A stretch of DNA of 64,000 nt from Haloarcula rubripromontorii (GCF_001280425.1 NZ_LIUF01000005.1:124001-188000); one strand, 5' to 3'. Shown: positions 24,025 through 33,370, counted from the first letter of the stretch. The notes: generated by a model not told the origin, from the letters alone. Made by a program: numbers and translations.

Positions 24025-24234
24025 TCAGGCGAACGTCACGCCGTGCCGTGCGAGAAAATCACTTGCGTCTTTGATTTCGACCGGCGAGCCGATTATCCGA
24101 ATCTGCTCACCGTCTTGATGAACACTCACAGTGAACTGCTGTTCCAACTCCTCGCGAATCCCGTCGAGCGCACCGACTGGCAGCAGTATCTGCGTGCTGT
24201 CGCGGAACCGACTCGCCGCTCCCATTATCGACAT
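24025..24234 (-). CDS. Small conserved protein, VNG_1110C-like
   Basis: Encodes 69 aa: an amphipathic N-terminal helix, the segment DGIREELEQQFTVSVHQDGEQ, and a C-terminal EIKDASDFLARHGVTFA. Size and placement next to rpl11 match the small haloarchaeal family named after Halobacterium VNG_1110C, which lies at the same locus; I rely on this synteny rather than on a sequence comparison. The role is unknown. Its alternating beta-alpha look would suit a small RNA-binding or KH-like fragment (the ending IIGSPVEIKDA is reminiscent), but this is speculative. Confidence 0.7.
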   Translation of the reverse strand: MSIMGAASRFRDSTQILLPVGALDGIREELEQQFTVSVHQDGEQIRIIGSPVEIKDASDFLARHGVTFA

Positions 24235-24382
24235 ATGACGGAGGGTAGCCTATAGGTGTGTCGAATTACATGAGGGTCGTTTGACCATTCTGAACGGCAG
24301 GACGACCCTCGACGCGTACCACTGGGGTGGCGTCGGCGAGGGAGGAAAGCCTTATTCGGTGTGAGGGGCCGACATACATTTA

Positions 24383-25492
24383 ATGGGGCTCGAAGAGGAG
24401 ATTCAGGAACTCGAAGACGAAATCGCCAGCACTCCCTACAATAAGTCTACAGAGGCCCATATCGGTCGGCTGAAGTCCAAGCTCGCCGAAAAAAAGGAGA
24501 AGCTCGAACAGCAGGCCTCCTCGGGCGGCGGCGGTGGCTACGGCGTCGAGAAACACGGTGACGCGACTGTCGCGCTCGTCGGGTTCCCCAGCGTCGGGAA
24601 GTCGACGCTGCTGAACGCACTGACCAACGCCGAGTCCGAGACCGGCGCATACGAGTTCACCACGCTCGACGTGTATCCGGGGATGCTCAAGCACAAGGGA
24701 GCGAACATACAGATTCTCGACGTTCCCGGTCTCATCGAGGGCGCTGCCGGCGGCCGCGGTGGTGGGAAAGAAGTGTTGTCCGTCGTCCGGACCGCGGATC
24801 TCATCGTCTTCCTCATCTCCGTCTTCGAGATCGACCAGTACGACCGCCTCAGCGAAGAGTTGTACAAGAACAAGATCCGTCTCAATCAGGACCCGCCGTG
24901 GGTCAACGTCCGAAAGAAAGGTAAGGACGGGATTTCGGTCAACACTGCCTCCGGCGTCGAACTCGACGACGAGACAGTCAAGGCTGTCCTGCGTGAGCAC
25001 GGCTATGTCAACGCCGACGTGACTATCGGCGAGGATATCGACATCGACCAGCTCGTCGACGGTGTGATGGACAACCGCGTCTACCTGCCCTCGCTCGTCG
25101 CGGTCAACAAAGCCGACCTCATCGAGCCAGACTACCTGCCAAAAGTCGAAGACGAACTCCGGGAGCGGGACATCGACCCCGACGAAGCGATCTTTATTAG
25201 CGCCGAGGAAGAGAAAGGGCTGGACAGCCTCACCGAGCGCATCTGGGAGGAACTCGGCCTGATCCGGATCTACATGGACAAGCCGGGCCGTGGCGTCGAC
25301 CGTGAGGAGCCGCTGATCCTCCGTGAGGGAGACACCGTCGATGACGCCTGTGAGAAACTCGGCGGAAGCTTCGACGAGCGGTTCCGCTTTGCTCGTGTGA
25401 CCGGCCCGAGCGCCAAGCACGACGAACAGCAGGTCGGGCGTGACCACGAACTCGCGGACGAAGATATCCTGCGAATCGTCGCCAACCGATAG
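24383..25492 (+). CDS. drg: Drg-family GTPase (Obg superfamily)
   Basis: Encodes 369 aa. An N-terminal coiled helical region (LEEEIQELEDEIAS) precedes the G domain: G1 GFPSVGKST, G3 DVPG, G4 NKAD and G5 ISAEE, with the Drg-specific insert between G4-side segments. A C-terminal TGS domain (IRIYMDKPGRG to GRDHELADEDIL) completes the family architecture. Drg proteins associate with translating ribosomes. The short upstream region has a TATA-like CCTTATT about 30 bp before the ATG, so the transcript is nearly leaderless. Its place after the ribosomal stalk genes is common in haloarchaea. Confidence 0.95.
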   Translation: MGLEEEIQELEDEIASTPYNKSTEAHIGRLKSKLAEKKEKLEQQASSGGGGGYGVEKHGDATVALVGFPSVGKSTLLNALTNAESETGAYEFTTLDVYPGMLKHKGANIQILDVPGLIEGAAGGRGGGKEVLSVVRTADLIVFLISVFEIDQYDRLSEELYKNKIRLNQDPPWVNVRKKGKDGISVNTASGVELDDETVKAVLREHGYVNADVTIGEDIDIDQLVDGVMDNRVYLPSLVAVNKADLIEPDYLPKVEDELRERDIDPDEAIFISAEEEKGLDSLTERIWEELGLIRIYMDKPGRGVDREEPLILREGDTVDDACEKLGGSFDERFRFARVTGPSAKHDEQQVGRDHELADEDILRIVANR

Positions 25493-25591
25493 TAAACTGT
25501 CGCGCGTCGGCTCGCGCGTGCACACGACATCTGGGAAAGGCAAGAGTGAAGAAGTAGATGCGTTCATGGGTGTGGAGCCCTGCGACCAGAT

Positions 25592-26032
25592 ATGGATCGC
25601 GGTCCCCGACGCCGTCTTGTGGCCGTTGTCGTTGCTGGCCTCGTCCCTTGGACAGTAGTGCTAGTCGGAGCAGAGCTGACGCTTATCTTCTCTTTTGGCC
25701 TGTTTAACACGAATCCGCCGGAGCTGCTCTCGGTCTATAGCTACTTCGTTCGGTTTACCAACGCACTCCCGCAGTTTATCGAGTCGTGGGGTTCGGGCGT
25801 CCTGCTGTATGCCCTTGCCCTGGCCAGCGCTGCCGCCGGTGTCGTCTGGCGTGAGGACGTTCGGGTCACTGCTCTCGCTCTTGCAGGTGCGGGCCTGACC
25901 CAGTTTCCCGTGTTTCTGGGATTCAACAGGCGGCTCAACTACGTGGCTGTCCCGGTGGGCTCGCTCGTCCTACTGGCCGTGGTCTGGTGGTACTATCTGC
26001 CGGCAATTCGGACCGATTCGGCGACGCGGTGA
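25592..26032 (+). CDS. Four-helix membrane protein (TIGR04206-like)
   Basis: Encodes 146 aa with four predicted membrane helices (about residues 9-30, 66-84, 90-108 and 118-134) and short loops. It resembles the small haloarchaeal membrane protein family TIGR04206, often found next to the Drg gene; the match is by topology, size and context. No catalytic or transport motif is evident. The ATG at 25592 is used because it lies next to the start of the first helix and gives a basic RGPRRR flank. Function unknown. Confidence 0.72.
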   Translation: MDRGPRRRLVAVVVAGLVPWTVVLVGAELTLIFSFGLFNTNPPELLSVYSYFVRFTNALPQFIESWGSGVLLYALALASAAAGVVWREDVRVTALALAGAGLTQFPVFLGFNRRLNYVAVPVGSLVLLAVVWWYYLPAIRTDSATR

Positions 26033-26095
26033 CCAGCGGTATCGAATCCGGACGGAACCGCCTGTGGCGGTAGCCTTTTCGCTCGCTCGGACCAC

Positions 26096-26857
26096 ATGCC
26101 GTGTATGTGGTCACTCGATCATACGATGATGCGCGTCGAGGATCTGGACGCCTCGCTGGACTGGTACCAGACGTATTTTGATTACGAGGAGAAGAGCCGC
26201 TGGGAAGCCGACACGTTCACGAATGTCTTCCTCGGTCCGGAGGATGTCCACGACGAGGGTGCGTTGCTCGAACTCACGTACAACCATGACGGGCGCTCGT
26301 ATACGATGGGCGACGCGTGGGGACATATCGCCGTCCGCTGTGATGATGTGTACGACGCCTACGACGAGCTGATGGATGCTGGCGTCGAGGATTACCGCGA
26401 CCCTGACTCCTGTGGCGGCTCCTATGCCTTCGTCACAGACCCCGACGGCCATGAGATTGAGATTGTCGAACGGGACCACGGCGCGAAGTGGTCGCTTGAC
26501 CACACGATGATCCGGGTCGAAGATGCCGAACAGGCTATCGGCTGGTACACCCGAAAACTCGACTACGACCTGTTCCGTCGTGAGGAGTTCGACGACTTCG
26601 CGCTGTACTTCCTCAAGCCCGAGGACGCCCCCGACGAGGCGATGTCGGTCGAACTCACCTACAACTACGACGGCCGGTCCTACGAACTCGGCGACGCGTG
26701 GGGGCATCTCGCGGTCCAGACTGATGACCTCCACGACGCGTGGGAGACGCTAATGGGGCGCCACGCCGAGGACTACCGTGACCCCGAGAGCTGTGACGAC
26801 CGTTACGCGTTCACCAAAGACCCCGATAGCCGTGAGATCGAAATTGTAACGAACTGA
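26096..26857 (+). CDS. VOC/glyoxalase-superfamily protein with two fused domains
   Basis: Encodes 253 aa made of two tandem VOC modules (about residues 4-122 and 127-252). Each opens WSLDHTMxRVED, contains an LTYNxDGRSY strand and a GDAWGH(I/L)AV segment, and ends in DPD...EIEIV. The candidate metal ligands in each copy are the first His, the Glu of ELTYN, the His of WGH and the Glu near the end. Domain fusion yields a complete site from one chain. The family includes lactoylglutathione lyase, yet haloarchaea use other thiols, so the true substrate is open. The internal ATG at 26105 is an alternative start. Confidence 0.85.
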   Translation: MPCMWSLDHTMMRVEDLDASLDWYQTYFDYEEKSRWEADTFTNVFLGPEDVHDEGALLELTYNHDGRSYTMGDAWGHIAVRCDDVYDAYDELMDAGVEDYRDPDSCGGSYAFVTDPDGHEIEIVERDHGAKWSLDHTMIRVEDAEQAIGWYTRKLDYDLFRREEFDDFALYFLKPEDAPDEAMSVELTYNYDGRSYELGDAWGHLAVQTDDLHDAWETLMGRHAEDYRDPESCDDRYAFTKDPDSREIEIVTN

Positions 26858-27170
26858 CCGTACTAGCCGGAAGTGACCGTTCAATCCTCCTCTGTTCTCA
26901 CGCGGTAGTATCAGGTGACGGTTCCTCTGCGGAATTGTTCCTGAGTAAGCAGTTAGCACTCGAGGGGGTCTGGTATCTCAGGCCAGTGAACCCAACTCCA
27001 AGATGTACACTCGGCCCGTCAGACGTACGAATGACAGGGTTATAGCTTGATACCCACGCTGCTTCTCCCACATCTGATCGCCACGGATGGCGGTTCAATC
27101 CTTGAACAGTCATGACAGCCAGATGTCCCAACCACAAAACATTTACAGCATACACCTATCGTTTAGACTG
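26858..27170. other. Intergenic region before the first S-layer gene
   Basis: About 310 bp without a supported ORF. Toward the end a TATA-like CATTTAC (27140-27146) lies about 31 bp ahead of the block conserved with the second S-layer gene, and is probably the csg promoter core. Nothing else stands out. Confidence 0.4.
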
Positions 27171-27286
27171 TACCCCTACCCATGGCGCCAGAAGTGAGTA
27201 CGCCGGTTCGGTCTACACGCGATCGCGGTGATTGCGTTCCGACCAGGTGGAAAACTGCTGGGGTCGCCCGATAGCAAACACAAACT
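27171..27286 (+). promoter_or_regulatory. Long 5' leader of the first S-layer gene with hairpin
   Basis: This 116-nt block is nearly identical to 30511-30625 before the second S-layer gene, and the match begins abruptly at TACCCCTACCC, suggesting the transcript start. It contains a stem CGCGATC/GATTGCG (27218-27224 and 27230-27236) within an outer GGTC/GACC pair (27210-27213 and 27241-27244), plus a 30-codon upstream frame 27182-27274 that stops 12 nt before the csg ATG. S-layer genes of other haloarchaea also have long leaders of about this size. Confidence 0.65.
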
Positions 27287-30058
27287 ATGACAGGAAATTC
27301 AGATAAGATTCGCAGCCTGTTCCTGACAGCGCTGATGGTTTTCTCGGTATTCGCCGGGACCATCGCGTTCTCCGGTGGCGCAGCCGCCGCCGCGAACGTC
27401 AGCGTCGAGCAGGCAGCAGAATACGATAGCGGCACAGTCGAACTGGCACTTAACGGATCGACCGGCAGCGCAGTCCCGAGAGGAAACATCGATGTCTACA
27501 TTGACGGGAACGAAAACCCCGGCAATTACAACGTCTCCTCCGTCGATGGGACTGACGACGGGACGACTGGGCGTCTTGAGTTCAGTCTCGCTCAGGACGT
27601 TCAGCCGAACCGGAACCTGACCGTCAAGGTCACTGGTCTTAGTGGCGGTGACGGAACCGTCGTTGCTCAGGATATCGACGTGACATCCGAGACGATCTCG
27701 GCGTCCGGGACGAATGACACGGACATCAACGCCTTCCGCGGTGAAGTGATTGCCGTTGAAAACACCTCTGCAGACAACGTTAACAACGGCCCATCCATCG
27801 AGGTTGACGCAGACAGTGTCGTTCTGTCTGACTCGTACACTGACAACAGCGAAGTGTACACCGTTGACACCAGTGACCTCGACACTGGCGAAGATTACAC
27901 GATCAGTGTCAACAACAATGAGGAAGCGGTCGTCACCGTCAGCGACCTCAGTCTGGAAGTGAACATCGATGATGATGTCGGCGACGGTGCCAACATCGAC
28001 GACACAGACACGCTGGCTGTCAACGTCTCCACGAACCGTGGTGGCGAGCCGGCCAACGCAACGCTGTTCAACGAAGACGACGACAAGGTTGCCACGCAGG
28101 TCAAGAACCTGCAGGGTAACAGCAATGTCGTGTTCGACTTCGGCAACCAGAGCGCCGACGACAGTCCGTACTACGTCGAAGTGACGGACAACCAGACCGG
28201 CGTCTCCGCGGAATCTGACCAGATCAACGTCTCCGAGTCTGACGACGGTGACGCAAGCTTCGAAACCTCAACTGTGCAGGATGAGATTGGCGACGTCAGC
28301 AACATCACGGTCCAGATGTCCAACACTGAGGACGCCGTGATTAACGTTGGTAGCCAGGAAGACGACAACTACTACATCCAGGGCCAGCTGACGGACGAAG
28401 ACGGTGACGGCGAAGTCACTGTCCAGTTCAACAGCTACACTGCCGGGACTAACAACAACAACACGGTTCTCAGTGTCCCCGGTGACGACGACCTCGATGA
28501 TGTCGAAGAGGGTGGTAGCTTTACCGGAAGCAGAGCAACCCTCGATGAGGACGTACTCGAGGCCGGTTCCTACTCGATTAACGTGACTGCAGGGACGTCC
28601 CCGGATGTCACTAGCCCTGATACGGTTGGAACGCTCCGACTTAACGAGAACTCAGTCGAGAATATGCGGACTTGGGTTGCACCGAGTGACGCGGATATCG
28701 ACGATGAGGATATCGACATCTACGATCGCATCGGTGAGAACCTCACGCGGTCCGATGATGTCGCAGCTGAGGATCTCGTCGTCCACGAAATCGAAGCATC
28801 CGGTATCGAAGGTGCCCTCGAATACGAACAGGAAGATAACGGATCTTCAGACGTGACTGAGGCGTTCATCGCCGCTGCCGACACTACGCCGGACCGTATC
28901 AATGACGACTCGAGTGCGTCCGGCCTCCGACTCTACGTCAACCGGACAGACGTCGGTGCGAACGCGGACGAAGATCCCGTCAACTTCACGAACAGCAGTG
29001 ATGGCGTCACTGTTGTCGACGATCCGGACAACAACACCTACTTCGTTGCTCTCGACACCAGTGATGTCGAGTTCGAGTCCGGTAACACGATCACCAGCGA
29101 AGAGGACACGGCACTCAACGCCACCTTCTCCGTTCAGGAAGGGCCGCTGAGCGACGATAGCACGTCTGAAAGCGCGCTCTACACAACGTCCGAACGCAAT
29201 GCGGAGCTGAACCTCGACGAGGACGGCTTCGTCACTGTTGGAGCCGCGGCCGGACAGACCGTGAGCGGCGATACGAACGTCGCTCCTGGCTCCGAGCTTG
29301 AAGTCGAAATGGAGTCTGAAAGTGAGGCAAATCCATTCGTCCTCCGTCCAGAAGCAACTGTCGGTCCGAACGGCACGTACACTGCCAGAGCTGACTTCAG
29401 CGAATACTCCGCTGGCACGAACTTCACCGTCCAGACGCTCGATGTCGACGGTGACTCTGACTTCAGCGACGAGGAAGACGGCCGCATCGTCGAAGCCGAC
29501 ACGGCCACCGTGAGCATCAGCGACCAAGAATCCGACGGTAGCGAAGTCGTCGTCGACAGCGCGCAGCTGTCCAGCGGTGGATTCATCGTCATCCACGACG
29601 GCTCGCTGCTTGACGGCGATGTCGAAGGTAGCGTTATCGGGAACTCCGAATATCTCGAAGCCGGTACCTACAATGACATCACGATCACGCTCGACGAGCC
29701 GATGGACGAGAACTTCACGGCCATCGCAATGCCGCACCTCGACACCAACGGCAACGAAGCGTACGACTTCCCGGGCGCTGATGGTCCGTACACCTCGAAC
29801 GGCTCCGCCGTGACGGACAGTGCGAACGTGACTGTCTCCGCCGAGGAGCCTGAGGACACGCCGGAGGACACGCCGGAGGACACGCCTGAGGACACACCGG
29901 AGGACACGCCTGAGGACACACCGGAGGACACGCCTGAGGACACGCCGATGGACACTGAAACCGAGACCACCGCCGCGGAAGGTCCCGGCTTCACGGCAGC
30001 TATCGCGCTCATCGCGCTCGTCGCTGCTGCGCTCCTCGCCGTCCGACGCGACAACTAA
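27287..30058 (+). CDS. csg1: S-layer glycoprotein, PGF-CTERM type (first copy)
   Basis: Encodes 923 aa. It starts with a Sec signal peptide (KIRSLFLTALMVFSVFAGTI, then AAAAANVSV), followed by a highly acidic beta-rich ectodomain with many N-glycosylation sequons. The C terminus has eight EDTP units, a Thr/Glu-rich tail and the tripartite PGF-CTERM signal: GPGF, a hydrophobic helix and RRDN. The protein forms the cell-wall lattice, is N- and O-glycosylated, and should be cleaved and lipid-anchored by archaeosortase A, whose gene lies downstream. The first 460 or so residues and the region before the tail are almost identical to the second copy; residues about 460-680 differ. Confidence 0.93.
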   Translation: MTGNSDKIRSLFLTALMVFSVFAGTIAFSGGAAAAANVSVEQAAEYDSGTVELALNGSTGSAVPRGNIDVYIDGNENPGNYNVSSVDGTDDGTTGRLEFSLAQDVQPNRNLTVKVTGLSGGDGTVVAQDIDVTSETISASGTNDTDINAFRGEVIAVENTSADNVNNGPSIEVDADSVVLSDSYTDNSEVYTVDTSDLDTGEDYTISVNNNEEAVVTVSDLSLEVNIDDDVGDGANIDDTDTLAVNVSTNRGGEPANATLFNEDDDKVATQVKNLQGNSNVVFDFGNQSADDSPYYVEVTDNQTGVSAESDQINVSESDDGDASFETSTVQDEIGDVSNITVQMSNTEDAVINVGSQEDDNYYIQGQLTDEDGDGEVTVQFNSYTAGTNNNNTVLSVPGDDDLDDVEEGGSFTGSRATLDEDVLEAGSYSINVTAGTSPDVTSPDTVGTLRLNENSVENMRTWVAPSDADIDDEDIDIYDRIGENLTRSDDVAAEDLVVHEIEASGIEGALEYEQEDNGSSDVTEAFIAAADTTPDRINDDSSASGLRLYVNRTDVGANADEDPVNFTNSSDGVTVVDDPDNNTYFVALDTSDVEFESGNTITSEEDTALNATFSVQEGPLSDDSTSESALYTTSERNAELNLDEDGFVTVGAAAGQTVSGDTNVAPGSELEVEMESESEANPFVLRPEATVGPNGTYTARADFSEYSAGTNFTVQTLDVDGDSDFSDEEDGRIVEADTATVSISDQESDGSEVVVDSAQLSSGGFIVIHDGSLLDGDVEGSVIGNSEYLEAGTYNDITITLDEPMDENFTAIAMPHLDTNGNEAYDFPGADGPYTSNGSAVTDSANVTVSAEEPEDTPEDTPEDTPEDTPEDTPEDTPEDTPEDTPMDTETETTAAEGPGFTAAIALIALVAAALLAVRRDN
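29852..29947 (+). repeat. Eight tandem 12-bp units coding EDTP in the S-layer tail
   Basis: Units are GAGGACACGCCG, GAGGACACGCCT or GAGGACACACCG; only third positions vary. The alternating order of variants suggests expansion in two-unit (24-bp) steps. The encoded Thr-rich spacer lies just outside the membrane anchor, where O-glycosylation is expected. The second S-layer copy lacks it and has a TEEPT-type spacer instead. Confidence 0.9.
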
Positions 30059-30100
30059 CCAGAGCAGTTCTGGTCTCTGAACACCGTTCTTTCTTTCGTG
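30058..30100 (+). terminator. Terminator of the first S-layer gene
   Basis: ACCAGA (30058-30063) and TCTGGT (30069-30074) form a 6-bp stem starting in the stop codon, followed by the T-rich GTTCTTTCTTTCG. The same sequence follows the second S-layer gene exactly. Confidence 0.6.
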
Positions 30101-30510
30101 CGCATGTGAAAGCGCCAGTAAGCTGCAAAACGATCTAGTACCCGTTGTTCGCTCAGATCAATATTCCGTCTGCTTCTGAACGGCTAACTGCTCATCATCG
30201 GTCGCAACTGGATGCCGGTTGGGCACTGGAACAGCGCGGCAGCACTACAGCACCTACCAGATATCTCTCCGGTTTCTGCCGCTGTGAGGTCAGCTCCGGT
30301 GATTGTTTGAGGCCCCGTCCGTAACCGATGGTGGAACAGACACAGATCGAATCTGGCGGCATGTTTCTCTGAGTAGGTCCCAAAAAGGTCAGTTTAATGT
30401 CCATAATCAATGTAGATACCATTTAAAAATAATTATTACTCTTCAGAACATGTAATTTGGATGCAACCTTTATCCATAAAGCATTTACCCCACTTCGGGC
30501 AATGTACCGA
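30101..30510. other. Intergenic region between the two S-layer genes
   Basis: About 410 bp with no supported ORF. The right end has AT-rich tracts (30415-30450) and a TATA-like CATTTAC (30482-30488), 29 bp before the block shared with the first copy, so each S-layer gene has its own promoter. A 75-codon minus-strand frame at 30195-30422 has no supporting signals. Confidence 0.4.
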
Positions 30511-30625
30511 TACCCCTACCCATGACGCCAGAAGTGAGTACGCCGGTTCGGTCTATGCGGGGCCTCGGTGGCCGCGTTCCGACCATGTGGAAAACTGCTG
30601 GGGTCGCCCGATAGCAAACACAAAC
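30511..30625 (+). promoter_or_regulatory. Long 5' leader of the second S-layer gene with hairpin
   Basis: Near-copy of 27171-27286. The variable part still folds: the pairs A-T and T-A of the first copy are G-C and C-G here, a G-T wobble became G-C, and one pair became a G-G mismatch. The outer GGTC/GACC is kept. The upstream 30-codon frame 30522-30614 is also kept in length and ends 11 nt before the csg ATG. Confidence 0.65.
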
Positions 30626-33370
30626 ATGACAGATACAAGCGAAAAAATCCGCAGTCTGTTCCTGACGGCACTGATGGTTTTCTCGGTATTCGCCGGGACC
30701 ATCGCGTTCTCCGGTGGCGCAGCCGCCGCCGCGAACGTCAGCGTCGAGCAGGCAGCAGAATACGATAGCGGCACAGTCGAACTGGCACTTAATGGATCGA
30801 CCGGCAGCGCAGTCCCGAGAGGAAACATCGATGTCTACATTGACGGGAACGAAAACCCCGGCAATTACAACGTCTCCTCCGTCGATGGGACTGACGACGG
30901 GACGACTGGGCGTCTCGCGTTTAGTCTCGCTCAGGACGTTCAGCCGAACCGGAACCTGACCGTCAAGGTCACTGGTCTTAGTGGCGGTGACGGAACCGTC
31001 GTTGCTCAGGATATCGACGTGACGTCAGAGACGATCTCGACGTCCGGGTCGAATGACACGGACATCAACGCCTTCCGCGGTGAAGTAATCGCTATTAATG
31101 ACAGCGACGCAGACGCCACTAACAACGGCCCGTCCATCGAGGTCGACGGAGACAGCGTCGTTCTGTCCGACTCGTACACTGACAACAGCGAAGTGTACAC
31201 CGTTGACACCAGTGACCTCGACACTGGCGAGGATTACACAATCAGTGTCGACAATACTGAGGAAGCAGTCGTCACTATCAGCGACCTCAGTCTAGAAGTG
31301 AACATCGATGATGATGTCGGCGACGGTGCCAACATCGACGACACAGACACGCTGGCTGTCAACGTCTCCACGAACCGTGGTGGCGAGCCGGCCAACGCAA
31401 CGCTGTTCAACGAAGACGACGACAAGGTCGACACGATTGTCAAGAACCTGCAGGGTAACAGCAACGTCGTGTTCGACTTCGGCAACCAGAGCGCCGACGA
31501 CAGTCCGTACTACGTCGAAGTGACGGACAACCAGACCGGCGTCTCCGCGGAATCTGACCAGATCAACGTCTCCGAGTCTGACGACGGTGAGGCAAGCTTC
31601 GAAACCGGAACCGTTCAGGACGAACTCGGCGATGTCGCCAACATCACGGTTCAGATGTCCAACACTGAGGACGCCGTGATTAACGTTGGTAGCCAGGAAG
31701 ACGACAACTACTACATCCAGGGCCAGCTGACGGACGAAGACGGTGACGGCGAAGTCACTGTCCAGTTCAACAGCTACACTGCCGGGACTAACAACAACAA
31801 CACGGTTCTCAGTGTCCCCGGTGACGACGACCTCGATGATGTCGAAGAGGGTGGTAGCTTCAACCGAGGAGACCTCTCGGACGACGCACTTGAAGCCGGC
31901 TCCTACTCGATCAACGTGACTGCAGGGACGTCCCCTGACGTCACCAGCCCTGACGCAGTCGGGACGCTTCGCCTCAACGAGAACTCCGTTGAGAGCATCA
32001 AGACGTGGGCCGCCCCGAGCGACGCAGAAATCGACGATGACGATGTCGACATCTACGACCGCATCGGCGTGAACCTCACGGAGTCCGACGACCTCGCAGC
32101 CGAGGACGTTGTCGTCCACGAAATCCAGGCCTCCGGTATCGAGGGTGCACTTGAATACGAGGAAGAAGACGGAAGTGCGTCTGACGCAACAGAAGCGTTC
32201 ATCACTGCGACCGACACCACGCCGGACCGCATCAACAGCAGTGATACGACGGACTCCGGCCTCCGACTCTACGTCAACCGGACCGACGTCGGCGCAAACG
32301 CTGAAGAACAGCCGATTGACTTCTCGAACAGCAGTGGCGCCGTGACTGTTGTCGACGACCCGGACAACAACACCTACTTCGTCGCTGTTGATACGAGCGA
32401 CGTTGCATTCGAAAACGGCAACACGATCGTCAGTGAAGAGGACACGCGCCTCAACGCTACCTTCTCTGTTCGAGAAGGGCCGCTGACCGACGACCGCAAC
32501 AGCGACAGTGCGATCTACACCACGTCCGAGCGCGACGCGACGCTGAACCTTGACGACAGCGGTGTTGTCACGGTCTCGGCCGCCGCCGGGCAGGAAGTGA
32601 CCGGCACGACGAACGTCGCCCCCGGCTCCGAACTTGAAGTTGAGATGGAGTCCGAGAGCGAGGCGAACCCGTTCGTCCTCCGCCCAGAAACTGATGTCGC
32701 ACCCGATGGCACGTACACTGCCACGGCTGACTTCAGCGAATACTCCGCTGGCACGAACTTCACCGTCCAGACGCTCGATGTCGACGGTAGTTCCGACTTC
32801 AGCGATGAGGAAGACGGCCGCATCGTCGAAGCTGACACGGCCACCGTGAGCATCAGCGACCAGGAATCCGACGGTAGCGAAGTCGTCGTCGACAGCGCGC
32901 AGCTGTCCGAGGGTGGCTTCATCGCAATCCACGCCGGTAACGCATCCGGCGACGTCGTCGGGAACTCCGAGTACCTCGAGGCAGGCAGCCACGAGGACAT
33001 CACGATCACGCTCGACGAGCCGATGGACGAGGACTTCACTGCGGTCGCAATGCCGCACCTCGACACCAACGGCAACGAAGCGTACGACTTCCCGGGCGCT
33101 GACGGTCCGTACACCGCCAACGGCTCTGCCGTGACGGACAGTGCGAACGTGACTGTTGGCACCGAGGAAGAGCCGACGGCCACGGAAGAGCCGACGGAAA
33201 CCGAGACGGAACCGCCGGCAACCGAGGAGCAGACTGAGGAGGCCACCACCATGGACTCCGGAACGGAAGAAGCTGAGACCACCGCCGCGGAAGGTCCCGG
33301 CTTCACGGCAGCTATCGCGCTCATCGCGCTCGTCGCTGCTGCGCTCCTCGCCGTCCGACGCGACAACTAA
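30626..33370 (+). CDS. csg2: S-layer glycoprotein, PGF-CTERM type (second copy)
   Basis: Encodes 914 aa from ATG 30626 (MTDTSEKIRSLF), which aligns with the start of the first copy. The open frame continues 55 codons upstream through the leader, but that part is out of register with the paralogue's signal peptide and is rejected. Domains are as in the first copy: signal peptide, acidic sequon-rich ectodomain, TEEP/TETE-rich tail and PGF-CTERM (GPGF, helix, RRDN). Two full-length S-layer genes side by side allow mixed or alternating lattices. Identity to the first copy is block-wise, typical of gene conversion after duplication. Confidence 0.93.
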   Translation: MTDTSEKIRSLFLTALMVFSVFAGTIAFSGGAAAAANVSVEQAAEYDSGTVELALNGSTGSAVPRGNIDVYIDGNENPGNYNVSSVDGTDDGTTGRLAFSLAQDVQPNRNLTVKVTGLSGGDGTVVAQDIDVTSETISTSGSNDTDINAFRGEVIAINDSDADATNNGPSIEVDGDSVVLSDSYTDNSEVYTVDTSDLDTGEDYTISVDNTEEAVVTISDLSLEVNIDDDVGDGANIDDTDTLAVNVSTNRGGEPANATLFNEDDDKVDTIVKNLQGNSNVVFDFGNQSADDSPYYVEVTDNQTGVSAESDQINVSESDDGEASFETGTVQDELGDVANITVQMSNTEDAVINVGSQEDDNYYIQGQLTDEDGDGEVTVQFNSYTAGTNNNNTVLSVPGDDDLDDVEEGGSFNRGDLSDDALEAGSYSINVTAGTSPDVTSPDAVGTLRLNENSVESIKTWAAPSDAEIDDDDVDIYDRIGVNLTESDDLAAEDVVVHEIQASGIEGALEYEEEDGSASDATEAFITATDTTPDRINSSDTTDSGLRLYVNRTDVGANAEEQPIDFSNSSGAVTVVDDPDNNTYFVAVDTSDVAFENGNTIVSEEDTRLNATFSVREGPLTDDRNSDSAIYTTSERDATLNLDDSGVVTVSAAAGQEVTGTTNVAPGSELEVEMESESEANPFVLRPETDVAPDGTYTATADFSEYSAGTNFTVQTLDVDGSSDFSDEEDGRIVEADTATVSISDQESDGSEVVVDSAQLSEGGFIAIHAGNASGDVVGNSEYLEAGSHEDITITLDEPMDEDFTAVAMPHLDTNGNEAYDFPGADGPYTANGSAVTDSANVTVGTEEEPTATEEPTETETEPPATEEQTEEATTMDSGTEEAETTAAEGPGFTAAIALIALVAAALLAVRRDN

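Noticed and set aside
29852-29947. CRISPR-like short repeats
   Set aside because: The units are contiguous 12-bp codon repeats without spacers and encode EDTP in frame.
30461-30625. N-terminal extension of the second S-layer gene
   Set aside because: The paralogue starts at the equivalent of 30626, and the extension would place 55 polar residues before a signal peptide; the same DNA is leader in the first copy.
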